The position numbers were made by a program, and so were the translations under genes. A DNA stretch of 64,000 nt from Isoperla grammatica (Eukaryota > Arthropoda > Insecta > Plecoptera > Perlodidae): assembly GCA_945910005.1 (NCBI GenBank), contig OX246740.1, positions 47,414,224 through 47,478,223 on the forward strand, read 5' to 3'. Positions 37,601 to 44,830 of the stretch are shown in pieces; the first letter of the stretch is position 1; every line of letters starts with the position of its first letter. Below the pieces are notes generated by a model. It did no database searches. It had not been told where the DNA came from and saw nothing but the letters and a program-made list of their open reading frames with translations.

Positions 37601-40600
37601 TTTTTTCTCCTTGCACATTGGGAACATATTTACCAGGAAAAAAATAATAACCCTTGTTTTTCTATCCCTAAATGGGTGAAAAAAAATCCCCAAAATGGGA
37701 AAAACTCAAATTTTGACATGTTCAAGGTCATGTATCTCCAATGGGGGTGAAGATAAAAAATTGAAAATAAGGGAATATTTTGCCCTTATGTAGGTCTGTC
37801 AGTGACTAAAAAGTTTGGGTTGTTATTCAACATGGTTTAGAAAATACAGCATTTAGAAAATCGGTCAAAACAACGTTACGCACATGTATTCTTATCGTAA
37901 GAAGTGTACTTACAATAGCTCATGATTGTCTGAAATACAGCAGAAAACAATAATATTGTTACCTGGTTATAATTGATGGTTCTTCAACATTTCTTTTGAA
38001 CTTCGATTTCATTAACGTGTCTATTTCGTCTTTCAGACGCTCGCTGATGTTAGGCGTTCGACTGGTCGCAGTTGAAAGTTCCAGGGCGGACAGTATTCAT
38101 AACTTATTTGTATAAGGCACCAATGTCTTGTCATTTCTTGTCAATTGGAATGATGTCATAGGTCCGGGAGGGCTGAAGGAATGAACGTAGGCCTAATAGT
38201 CGTCGTCTGCTTCCTAATGTTTTAGCACTTTCCCTAAATACCAACGGTCATTTATTTATTTAATGTCTATCCTATTCAGTTATAAAACGATTTACAATGG
38301 TGGACCTTAAATAAAACTAGGCTATGCAAAACAATTAATAATAATGAAATCATAAATAACAAACAACAAAAACAAAACAAACTACTTAACTAGGTATATA
38401 AAATAAAAATTAAGTACAAGAAAAAATAATTGAGAAATGAAATAAAATAAAAAATTATGTCGAAAATTATGTCCATGGGGATAACTTTACACACAGTTTC
38501 TTCCACATAATTAATTGGAGCAGATGTGTTGCAAACTAGCATTGTACACTCATCTTTTGGGATAAAACAGTGTGATTTTCTCTATTGCGAGATATGGCGA
38601 GAGCATGTTAAATCTTATTGTAAGCGCAACTTTGTTAGTTTCGTTTTCTTGAGAATCTACGGTGAGAAATGTTATTCCTATAATTTTGTTATTACAGAAG
38701 CTGAACATGCCTTGTGGTTTCATGATGTGGTTGGATGAACTACACTGAAGCCTTGCTTTTGTAACAAGCGTTTTCACTGTACCTCCTTTGCTAAAATGCC
38801 ACTCTACTTCCATTCCAAAATTGATTTTGTTTGAATATATTTATGTAGTTTTTGCGGTTCTTGTAGGCCCTACTGTCCGGCAGCCCCGTCCAAAAAGTAG
38901 GGAATCTTGTTTACATTAGGAGCAACAATTTTAAGTTGATTAATGACATGTTTCTAGAATTAATGTACTGCAGTCGTACTGTGTGTCAGTCACACTTGTC
39001 AGTTGTAACCTGCTGAGTAGGCCTATAGGTTACATTGGTATCTTAACAGTTCATCTGTTGCAGAAATTAAGACGAAATTGAACAACTACATTGATACAAG
39101 AAATTGAAACTAACAAAGTTGCGCTTACAATAAGATTTAACATGCTCTCGCCATATCTCGCACTAAAGAAAAGCACACTGTTTTATCCCAAAAGATGAGT
39201 GTACAATGCTAGTTTGCAACACATCTGCTCCAATTAATTATGTGGAAGAAACTGTGTGTAAAGTTATCCCCATGGACATAAAAATGTACGATAACGTCGC
39301 GTGTTTACATAATGACCGTTGGTATTTAGGGAAAGTGCTAAAACATTAGGAAGCAGACGACGACAATTAGGCATACGTTCATTCCTTCAGCCCTCCCGGA
39401 CCTATGACATCATTCCAATTGACAAGAAATGACAAGACATTGGTGCCTTATACAAATATGTTATGAATACTGTCCGCCCTGGAACTTTCAACTGCGACCA
39501 GTCGAACGCCTTACATCAGCGAGCGTCTGAAAGACGAAATAGACACGTTAATGAAATCGAAGTTCAAAAGAAATGTTGAAGAACCATCAATTATAACCAG
39601 GTAACAATATTATTGTTTTCTGCTGTATTTCAGACAATCATGAGCTATTGTAAGTACACTTCTTACGATAAGAATACATGTGCGTAACGTTGTTTTGACC
39701 GATTTTCTAAATGCTGTATTTTCTAAACCATGTTGAATAACAACCCAAACTTTTTAGTCACTGACAGACCTACATAAGGGCAAAATATTCCCTTATTTTC
39801 AATTTTTTATCTTCACCCCCATTGGAGATACATGACCTTGAACATGTCAAAATTTGAGTTTTTCCCATTTTGGGGATTTTTTTTCACCCATTTAGGGATA
39901 GAAAAACAAGGGTTATTATTTTTTTCCTGGTAAATATGTTCCCAATGTGCAAGGAGAAAAAAACAGTTATCATTTATCTTCAACCCTTATCAAGTAATAT
40001 AGCTTCAAACTTGATGAAAAAATGATTTCCGAAATCGATGTTTGACCTTGGATAGAACCAATATGGCTGACATATACTTTATTTTAGGAACACATTTGGA
40101 ATATTCTGACTCTTTTAAACAAAATATGTCCAGTGCTCTGTTCTGATTGGACGAATAGTTTACGAGTTACACGATGTAACGAAGAAGTCCAAAATGGTGA
40201 TTTTTGCCGCGACCGCCTGGCTTCTAAAGCCTGTAACTTTTTAGCGAGTCATAAAAAAAATCTAAAAATTTGGGACTAGAGTCCAAACACATATAGGAAC
40301 AAATGGTAAAAGTTAAAAAAATATCTGAGATGGGTCAGCAACCAATTAATTCAAAATTGGACCATTTTCAATGAAATGACCCAGCATGAATAAAATGTTT
40401 AATTTGCATCCGTCCATCTGGGCCTTAATGTACTAAAGAACTTGAGTATTCTTTTGTCACCACCTGTTTACACGGCCCAGTATCGTTGTACACGTGTGTG
40501 TGTTGCTCCCTGTGCAGCTCGGAGACGTGAGCACGACTCAGAGCACCACCGGCCTGCTCGGAGACATCTTCGGCTTCTCGGCGACGCCCGCGTCGCACGT

Positions 40601-43600
40601 CACCCCCAAGGTCAACTGGCTGCCCGCCGAGAAGGGCAAGGGCATGGACGTGTGGGGCACGTTCGCCCGCAGCAACGGCCAGATCCAGATGGAGCTCACC
40701 TTCACCAACAAGGCGATGCAGGCGATGGCCGGCTTCGCGATACAGCTCAACAAGAACAGCTTCGGGCTGAGTCCGGCCGCCCCCCTCGCCGTCCCCAGTC
40801 CGCTGCAGCCGGGGGCCTCGCAGGACTGTTCGCTGTTGCTCGCTACGTCGGGGGCAGTACAACGCATGGAGCCACTCAACAACCTACAGGTACGACTGAC
40901 AATCTGCAGGTCATCCGACCACTTTACCAAGGTCTACTTGATTCAAATTTATGTATACTAATTAGGGATGTCATAGGTTACCCGGGTTACCCGGATCCAG
41001 AAATTACCCGAATCCATTTTTATGATTCGGATCGTTATCGGGTAGTATTATTTGTAAAAAAAAAAAAATGCGCGACGATATTTCTGCGACTACTTTCCTT
41101 GAAGCTACAGTGAATTCCTGCTTGTGGGCGTGGCCAGCTGGTCGCTGGTTAGTACGCGCTGTCATTACTGCGGGCGAGTTCTGTGAGGCCATATACGCTC
41201 CCCCCCACCCCCCTCTCCCGCGCAGCGGCCACACAGAGCCCAACCCACACAGCGGCCGGCAGCTGACACGGGCAGAGAACGGCCTTCAACCATGTGGTTT
41301 CGGGGGGGAGTAACCAAGATATGATAACATAATTTAGGCTTTCAGGATTTGGGTAACCCGGTTCTTGGAAGGTCTGGAACCGGATCCGAATTTTCCTACC
41401 CTGTGACATCCCTAATACTAATTCAAACTATTGATGGAGTTCCAGCAGATTTGTGTCTGCCCCCCTATGATGGTTAGTGAATTAAAGTTCTTTTAATTCG
41501 AAATTTTGCGATTCACGTTGCAGTTTTTAGAGTTCCTTGAAATTTGAATTAAAGGGGGACTACTGTAGTTGGTAATTATGCCTTTCTCTGCCTAGCTGTC
41601 CAATAAGTCTCCATATCCATCCATTCAACCACCAGCATCTCTTTTGCGTTAAGGCTACACAAATGGCCAGCGTCCTGTCCCTCTACCCTGTCTCTGTCCA
41701 TCTCAAGACCGAATGTGCGAAACACAATGTTCTCGCCGTCTGTATTTGAAGGTAAGGAGTCGAAAAGATCTCTCCAGGGGAGAAGTTCTCTTTTGACTCT
41801 AGTTTCGATAAATTACTCGTACATACCATGTTTCAGAAAGAGAACGTAATCTCCAACATTCATCCCTCGTGTTTCAGGTTGCTATAAAGAACAACATCGA
41901 CGTGTTCTACTTTGCGTGTCTAGTCCCGATGAACGTGTTCTTTGTCGAGGACGGACAGATGGACAAGCGCGTGTTCCTCGCCACGTGGAAGGACATTCCA
42001 GCGCAGAATGAGATGCAGTACACGCTCACCAATGTGCAGTGCAATGCCGGTACGCAAATAAAATACATTTGTATTTAGAGTTTACCCACTCGAGTCACAT
42101 AACTGATTTTCAGTGGGGGACTTTAATTGAACTTTAACATATGCTGTACTAGTGGGTTTATTCCTGTTTCCATAGCAGAAGATCCAGGATTCGAATCCCG
42201 GTTCGGGCATGGGTTTTTTAGTATTGGAACTTTACTTTTTAATCTTTCAATACTATACTGCTATATATGTAAACGGTGACTTTAGAGCCATCATAGCAAC
42301 GAAGCACATAATAAATGGTAAATCAGTTAGCTTGTAACTGAGTGAGTAGAGTATAAATACAAATTTATTTTTATTTTGTATTTATTTCTTCTTCTTCTTC
42401 TCAAATGCCCACATTTGGCTATTATGCCATCATGCTGACAACGACCACCGAACGTGTGCCCCGTCAGCTAACTGTTTATCCGTTGTTGTTTTCAGACGCT
42501 GTCGTCCAGAAGATGCAACAGAATAACGTGTTCACAATAGCCAAACGTAACGTGGAGGGCCAAGATATGCTGTATCAGTCTCTCAAGCTCACGAACGGCA
42601 TCTGGGTTTTGAACGAGCTGAAGATTCAACCTGGAAACCCAAACATTACGGTAAGTACTACTCTAGTACTACTACAGTACCTGGATACTTGTATTGGTAG
42701 CATCATCAGCATTATCATCGTTAATATAAGCCCTTTACTTTTGGCTCTAGTTTCTCTTTTTCTTTACTCATATTCGTATATATGCAGAGTTGGTAATGGA
42801 CAATGGTACATTCACTTTTCAGCGTAAAGCGTCCAGTACAATTGCACTGGGAGATTGTCTGTGTACTTGTGTGTTCATTCTTTCAGATCCACATTGCGTA
42901 TTTGTTATATATACAGTATAATGTATACAGTATACAGTATAGGCCTACTGTACTAGTATACCATACCTTGAGATATATATTTAGAGGATTTTTCTATTTC
43001 CTTTAAACATCTTTCATAAATGGGACTCAGCCTTCCTTATCTATAAAACTCTGTGAAAGTGTTTTTATTTTCAAGGTGTTTCTAAAATTAGACTGTTGAT
43101 TTTATTGAGTACAAAACTTACATTGTAAAGACTAAAGAGCCAAGTTTCCAAAATATGAGACATGAAGCTCAATATCATCATTCAAGTGCCCACACCAAAA
43201 CTTGTCCTGTGCATTCATGTATGTAGGCCTACTGATTGTTGGGCATATGACAAAATTGAAAATGTCAACCTTCCTGGTACCGTACTATTTTGTGAAATGG
43301 GTGGATACCGATAGGCCTATATTATTTTGACTTGTAAGGGCTGGCCCACACAGATTTTTAAGACATACGATTTAAGGTTTAACGCGTAGTCGTAAAATTG
43401 GATCATAGGAAACACGTACTGGCGTTCACACAAAGTTTTAGTTTTAAGACGTTGTTTTCGTTGTTGTTTTTAAAACAACAATGAAAACCTTATGCATTAT
43501 GTCTTAAAAAAATCTGTGTGGACCAGCCTTTATACCTTGTTCACACTATGCTTCTTAACCTTAGTTAAAGTAACTGCAGTTATTATATATCACGTGACAT

Positions 43601-44363
43601 TTTCTTAACGTTGATTTGATTCGACTTCTGTTCACATTGGCATCACAGTAACTGAGTTCAGTGACATCGCAACAAGCCTTATAAACGAAAAATATTTCGA
43701 GTTCACAAGGCATTGTCTTTTATTCTGTCATGGCCGACATTGTTTACCTTTCAGCTGTTTAATCATCTTTTAGTTTCGTAAAATTGATTTTCCTGTGATT
43801 TTTCACTGTTTCAATGTAACCTATTGTGTGTATATGCAACAAGACATTATAATACATGGGTATTTCACCATTTAAAGCAGTTGCATGAATCATGTACGGT
43901 AGAATAGTGAGAGTAGGGCTGTGTCTAGGCCTAGCCTGGCAATGACCTTGAAGATAACTCAGTTAAAAGCTTAACTGAGTTGTAGGAACGTAGTTAGGCC
44001 GTTAACTGCAGTTAAGTTAACTGCGTTCCGTTCACATAGCATTGCTAACTGGAGTTAACGTGTTAACTACAGTTAAGAACTGGAATGTGAACAGGGTATT
44101 AGATGTAGCCATCTGAAGCAAGATAGAATGTCACTCTGCACTAATCTGTAATTTTCCCCTTATTCTTGAAAAAATAGATAAGTCTATGTGTTTTTATTTC
44201 CCTTACCATCATTCTGCCACATGTTATTGACATTGTAGACTCATGATGTTTAGTTTGGGCATTGATTAATGTCTACTTGTTCTTGTAGTTGTCGCTGAAG
44301 TCACGAGCATTGGACGTTGCTCCCGGGGTATTTCAGTCATACGATGCCATCCTGCACACTTAG
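22375..44363 (+). CDS. AP1B1/AP2B1: Beta-adaptin (AP-1/AP-2 complex subunit beta), 13 coding exons, complete
   Basis: Large beta subunit of the AP-1/AP-2 clathrin adaptors, which select cargo and recruit clathrin at the trans-Golgi, endosomes and plasma membrane. Coding exons are 22375-22653, 23255-23473, 26848-27068, 27669-27918, 28963-29202, 30451-30601, 31716-31873, 32543-32783, 33341-33543, 40518-40889, 41878-42049, 42496-42650 and 44289-44363. All junctions are GT-AG, phases agree and the total is 2736 nt (911 aa; mammalian orthologues are about 940). The HEAT/ARM trunk covers residues 1 to about 587. The hinge carries a clathrin box, LLSMD, at 624-628, and the ear starts near 680. Residues matching the human beta2 platform site W841/K842/Y888/E902 are kept as W815/K816/Y862/E876 with identical spacing. 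The start codon is followed by the family N-terminus MTDSKYFTT. One gene may serve both complexes, as in Drosophila; AP-1 and AP-2 cannot be separated from sequence alone. The linker between [10 protein letters not shown] and the ear is about 25 residues shorter than in humans. Confidence 0.97.
23255..23473 (+). CDS. AP1B1/AP2B1: Beta-adaptin coding exon 2 (residues 94-166)
   Basis: Begins after cacgaacag with [12 protein letters not shown] and ends FLDQLK at aag|gtcggt, phase 0 to phase 0, 219 nt. It encodes HEAT-type helices of the trunk, including [13 protein letters not shown]. It is clearly GC-richer than the introns around it. Confidence 0.95.
24219..26777. mobile_element. hAT-type non-autonomous element (AT-rich), 8-bp TSD CTTGTACT
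   Basis: Flanked by exact 8-bp duplications cttgtact (24211-24218 and 26778-26785). The ends are cagggtgga on the left and tccactctg on the right, imperfect terminal inverted repeats. The interior is low-complexity with repeated ATTTAAATC words near both ends. No transposase is visible; the only coding remnant belongs to the LINE inserted within it. Confidence 0.85.
24295..26411 (+). pseudogene. 5'-truncated LINE fragment: reverse transcriptase plus RNase H, frameshifted
   Basis: Starts inside the RT domain: [41 protein letters not shown] and the catalytic [11 protein letters not shown] stop and frameshift fall at about 25026-25061 and another frameshift at about 25375. The last ORF (25375-26370) carries RNase [19 protein letters not shown], the active-site E of [20 protein letters not shown] and [19 protein letters not shown] zinc-knuckle-like [17 protein letters not shown] follows. 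It ends in an (AAG)n tail at 26391-26409. Imperfect 30-nt duplications of the hAT interior (near 24266-24294 and 26412-26441) flank it. RNase-H-bearing non-LTR element; dead on arrival. Confidence 0.9.
26848..27068 (+). CDS. AP1B1/AP2B1: Beta-adaptin coding exon 3 (residues 167-240)
   Basis: Acceptor gtgttcag|gat, donor cagag|gtaggg; 221 nt, ending after two bases of a serine codon. It encodes [15 protein letters not shown] through [15 protein letters not shown] to DDREAQ. The acceptor lies only about 32 nt downstream of the nested transposon complex in intron 2. Confidence 0.95.
27548..27645. repeat. Two-copy direct repeat with A/T runs at the end of intron 3
   Basis: A unit of about 50 bp, an A run then a T run followed by ttcgcaaaatcactcctc, occurs twice in tandem about 25 nt before the exon 4 acceptor. 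Looks like a simple local duplication. Confidence 0.7.
27669..27918 (+). CDS. AP1B1/AP2B1: Beta-adaptin coding exon 4 (residues 240-323)
   Basis: Acceptor gtgtttcag|c completes the split serine; ends KHEMK at aag|gtgggc, 250 nt. It encodes [19 protein letters not shown] and [20 protein letters not shown], typical beta-adaptin trunk. Confidence 0.95.
28080..28560 (-). pseudogene. LINE 3' fragment, C-terminus of reverse transcriptase (minus strand)
   Basis: The minus-strand frame 28560-28093 reads [39 protein letters not shown] and [14 protein letters not shown] through [11 protein letters not shown] to [11 protein letters not shown]. This is the typical C-terminal region of CR1/Jockey-like non-LTR retrotransposons. 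It has no RT catalytic core, so it is a truncated copy in beta-adaptin intron 4, antisense to the gene. Confidence 0.8.
28561..28962. other. End of beta-adaptin intron 4
   Basis: The segment tgcattctggtggcaa near 28577 recurs at 31554-31569 in intron 6, marking another dispersed repeat. A TGACGTCA palindrome lies at about 28900. Nothing coding was seen. Confidence 0.5.
28963..29202 (+). CDS. AP1B1/AP2B1: Beta-adaptin coding exon 5 (residues 324-403)
   Basis: Acceptor gcgacgcag|gtg, donor accaag|gtacgt, 240 nt, phase 0 at both ends. It encodes [19 protein letters not shown] through [17 protein letters not shown] to LLDLIQTK, nearly identical to vertebrate beta-adaptins. Confidence 0.96.
29203..30110. 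other. Beta-adaptin intron 5, AT-rich portion
   Basis: An imperfect inverted repeat carries cgtcaaacttatcgaattta (29461-29480) and its partner near 29562-29584. A short CTTCTTCTT piece at 29906-29975 with catgtcatcatg matches fragments in introns 6 and 11 and looks like a minus-strand LINE 3' end. No gene. Confidence 0.5.
30110..30440. repeat. Dispersed repeat, copy in intron 5 (carries the empty site of the MITE in intron 7)
   Basis: Contains cggcggcagaaccc, atcaccttactccacttgtg and agatggcttcctcagccatt, all repeated in the same order in intron 7 (31893-32371). A minus-strand relative lies at 16801-16890. It has a single TTA at 30355-30357 where the intron 7 copy carries a 332-bp insertion. 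Confidence 0.8.
30451..30601 (+). CDS. AP1B1/AP2B1: Beta-adaptin coding exon 6 (residues 404-454)
   Basis: Acceptor tgtgtctcag|gtg, donor atcatag|gtaggg, 151 nt, ending one base into a glycine codon. It encodes [20 protein letters not shown] and [14 protein letters not shown] repeat shared with intron 7 runs to within about 10 nt of the acceptor. Confidence 0.95.
30971..31228 (+). repeat. tRNA-derived SINE-like copy, intron 6
   Basis: Shares gtgggtttattcctg and a B-box-like gggttcaattccc (31018-31030) with the copy at 42143. The 3' ends also match (gactttggaggga versus gactttagagcca; then tgagtgggtaga). No foldable tRNA was demonstrated, so this is read as a tRNA-related SINE, not a tRNA gene. 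Confidence 0.6.
31240..31580 (-). pseudogene. LINE 3' fragment (minus strand), intron 6
   Basis: The minus strand reads [19 protein letters not shown] followed by [13 protein letters not shown], the zinc-knuckle tail usual after RNase H in RNase-H-bearing LINEs. After stops, an (AAG)n-like tail appears (ttcttctctcttcttctt on the plus strand, 31255-31272). Short and defective. Confidence 0.7.
31716..31873 (+). CDS. AP1B1/AP2B1: Beta-adaptin coding exon 7 (residues 454-506)
   Basis: Acceptor tggaccgcag|gc, donor cagcag|gtgtgt, 158 nt. It encodes [20 protein letters not shown] and the helix ending TQELVQQ. Confidence 0.95.
31893..32371. repeat. Dispersed repeat, copy in intron 7, split by a Harbinger-like MITE
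   Basis: Matches the intron 5 copy on both sides of the insertion: cggcggcagaaccc and cttactccacttg before, agatggcttcctcagccatt and ctatccaatataaaatggct after. Confidence 0.8.
31956..32287. mobile_element. PIF/Harbinger-like MITE, TSD TTA, 332 bp
   Basis: Terminal inverted repeats begin tggtgcgtttacataactga and extend for tens of bases (tagtgactaacgactagcga against tcgctaggtagtcgttagtc). The target duplication TTA is at 31953-31955 and 32288-32290. The uninterrupted paralogue at 30355-30357 shows a single TTA, confirming the boundaries. No ORF of note. The superfamily is inferred from the 3-bp TTA site. Confidence 0.88.
32543..32783 (+). CDS. AP1B1/AP2B1: Beta-adaptin coding exon 8 (residues 507-587)
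   Basis: Acceptor cgtcttgcag|gtg, donor ggacggg|gtgagt, 241 nt, leaving one base. It encodes [18 protein letters not shown] to [10 protein letters not shown], the end of the trunk. The ending resembles vertebrate AP1B1 (EGGRG) slightly more than AP2B1. Confidence 0.94.
33341..33543 (+). CDS. AP1B1/AP2B1: Beta-adaptin coding exon 9 (hinge, clathrin box; residues 587-654)
   Basis: Acceptor ttgtgcacag|gt. This is the flexible hinge: [16 protein letters not shown] holds the clathrin box LLSMD (33451-33465), and it ends [10 protein letters not shown] at ctg|gtgagt. The next exon continues LGDVSTTQ, matching vertebrate LDSLLG across the junction, so 33543 is the natural exon end. The last part of this exon with the start of intron 9 is the seed of the 75-bp array downstream, so later copies offer alternative donors. 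Confidence 0.9.
33501..36616 (+). repeat. 75-bp minisatellite built from the exon 9/intron 9 junction, 28 copies, interrupted by a hAT element
   Basis: The unit is 75 bp exactly. ATGs recur at 33511 + 75n for 23 copies to 35161, then at 36240, 36315, 36390, 36465 and 36540, with a partial copy to about 36616. Each unit holds the exon 9 end (encoding [11 protein letters not shown]), a GT donor and about 40 nt of intron start. Because 75 is a multiple of three, the exon 9 frame stays open through each unit except copy 4, which has TAA at 33784. The long antisense ORFs here are shadows of this periodicity. Donor variants: copy 10 GTAAGT, copy 15 GTGACT, copies 17 and 25 with cta before the donor. 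The last copy lacks one base before its donor. Confidence 0.97.
35214..36209. mobile_element. hAT-type non-autonomous element inside the minisatellite, TSD GCGTACGT
   Basis: 996 bp with ends tagtgatgggc and gcccatcacta. The 8-bp target duplication gcgtacgt (35206-35213 and 36210-36217) is part of the array unit, and the 75-bp phase resumes exactly across it. The interior ends are rich in ATCGATT words. No transposase ORF was seen. Confidence 0.93.
36824..37153. mobile_element. hAT-type MITE, TSD ATACAGGC, 330 bp
   Basis: Ends tagggatggg and cccatcccta; exact 8-bp duplications atacaggc at 36816-36823 and 37154-37161. Subterminal GTTTAAACG palindromic words occur at both ends. Lies in beta-adaptin intron 9 between the array and the large inverted repeat. 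Confidence 0.92.
37190..40382. mobile_element. 3.2-kb foldback element with 1.3-1.5-kb inverted arms
   Basis: The left arm (37190 to about 38645) is the reverse complement of the right arm (about 39105-40382) with few differences. Ends are gggtcatttcattgaa and ttcaatgaaatgaccc. The unpaired centre is about 460 nt. The left arm has an AT-rich segment (about 38252-38468) that replaces only about 35 nt of the right arm. The ORFs inside are short and unrecognised. No convincing target-site duplication: the flanks are gtgca and agcat. Probably a non-autonomous DNA transposon of unknown superfamily. Confidence 0.88.
40383..40517 (+). other. End of beta-adaptin intron 9
   Basis: Short unique stretch leading to the exon 10 acceptor ccctgtgcag at 40508-40517. 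Confidence 0.7.
40518..40889 (+). CDS. AP1B1/AP2B1: Beta-adaptin coding exon 10 (linker and beta-sandwich of ear; residues 655-778)
   Basis: Acceptor ccctgtgcag|ctc, donor ctacag|gtacga, 372 nt, phase 0 at both ends. It encodes [13 protein letters not shown], then [18 protein letters not shown] and [20 protein letters not shown], ending MEPLNNLQ. This is the immunoglobulin-like half of the appendage. Confidence 0.94.
40963..41414. mobile_element. hAT-type MITE, TSD ATACTAAT, 452 bp
   Basis: Ends tagggatgtcatagg and cctgtgacatcccta; 8-bp duplications atactaat at 40955-40962 and 41415-41422. The interior (gcgacgatatttctgcg, cttgtgggcgtggccagctg) matches an inverted partial copy at 12448-12715, so the family is dispersed. 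Lies in beta-adaptin intron 10. Confidence 0.93.
41878..42049 (+). CDS. AP1B1/AP2B1: Beta-adaptin coding exon 11 (ear platform; residues 779-836)
   Basis: Acceptor cgtgtttcag|gtt, donor atgccg|gtacgc, 172 nt, one base left over. It encodes [15 protein letters not shown] and [15 protein letters not shown]815 and K816 match the human platform residues W841 and K842. Confidence 0.95.
42062..42138 (-). repeat. SINE 3'-end fragment, inverted
   Basis: The plus strand reads agtttacccactcgagtcac then actgattttcagtggggga. This is the reverse complement of the SINE 3' end seen at 1755-1850 and 11735-11815. Confidence 0.6.
42143..42386 (+). repeat. tRNA-derived SINE-like copy, intron 11
   Basis: Same family as 30971: gtgggtttattcctg, B-box-like ggattcgaatccc (42188-42200), then a 3' tail ending gagtgagtagagtataaata and T/A-rich sequence. 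A CTTCTTCTTCTT piece with caaatgcccaca follows (42387-42420), matching LINE 3' ends elsewhere. Confidence 0.6.
42496..42650 (+). CDS. AP1B1/AP2B1: Beta-adaptin coding exon 12 (ear platform; residues 836-887)
   Basis: Acceptor tgttttcag|ac, donor attacg|gtaagt, 155 nt. It encodes [19 protein letters not shown] and [20 protein letters not shown]862 and E876 match human Y888 and E902, the ligand-binding site for ARH and beta-arrestin tails. Confidence 0.95.
43337..43530. mobile_element. MITE with TA target duplication, 194 bp
   Basis: Inverted ends agggctggcccacacaga and tctgtgtggaccagcctt, continuing through tttttaagacata. TA lies on both sides (43335-43336, 43531-43532). Mariner-like by TSD only. 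Abuts the next MITE. Confidence 0.7.
43533..44098. mobile_element. Harbinger-like MITE, TSD TTA, 566 bp
   Basis: Inverted ends taccttgttcaca and tgtgaacagggta; TTA at 43530-43532 and 44099-44101. Subterminal AACTGCAGTTA words recur inside. Lies in beta-adaptin intron 12, 190 nt before the last exon. Confidence 0.8.
44289..44363 (+). CDS. AP1B1/AP2B1: Beta-adaptin coding exon 13 with stop
   Basis: Acceptor gttcttgtag|ttg, 24 codons then TAG at 44361-44363. It encodes [19 protein letters not shown], aligning with the family C-terminus LSLKCRAPEVSQ and its final aromatic-rich helix. Confidence 0.93.
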   Translation: MSLKSRALDVAPGVFQSYDAILHT

Positions 44364-44824
44364 GACGTTACACAGCGAGCGCTAAACATTCCCATAGTAT
44401 CTCCTGTGCCAAGATCTTTTTGTCGTACGAAGAGGAAATATCAGAGTTACGGAGTGAATAATTCTACCTACCGGACGTTTACAGTCGGACCATTGGCCAT
44501 TATCGTGTGGAACCGTAGGGTCTTGCTTTAAGTATCACAAAGAAGGGCCGCCCTTGGCTGGATCGTTATTACGTGATAAATATGCTTAAATGAAAACGCG
44601 TACCGGTACCCGGTACATGTTAGTAAAATTAAATGTTAAACACTGGAATCTTATATATATATAAATGTGTATGTATTGCAAGTAAAAATATAAATATACT
44701 ACCTACATGTTAATTCAGTTAATATACTATTTATTTTTGTTCTGTATCAGATCAGCATTGTATCCTGTTCATTTTGGTACATTTTGTTTCAATACAAGTG
44801 ATGTAGAGTGATGATTAAGTGAGA

Positions 44825-44830
44825 AATAAA
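44825..44830 (+). terminator. Candidate polyadenylation signal AATAAA of beta-adaptin
   Basis: AATAAA lies 462 nt after the stop codon with no intervening ORF. It would give a 3' UTR of roughly 480 nt. No transcript evidence is available here. Confidence 0.5.
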
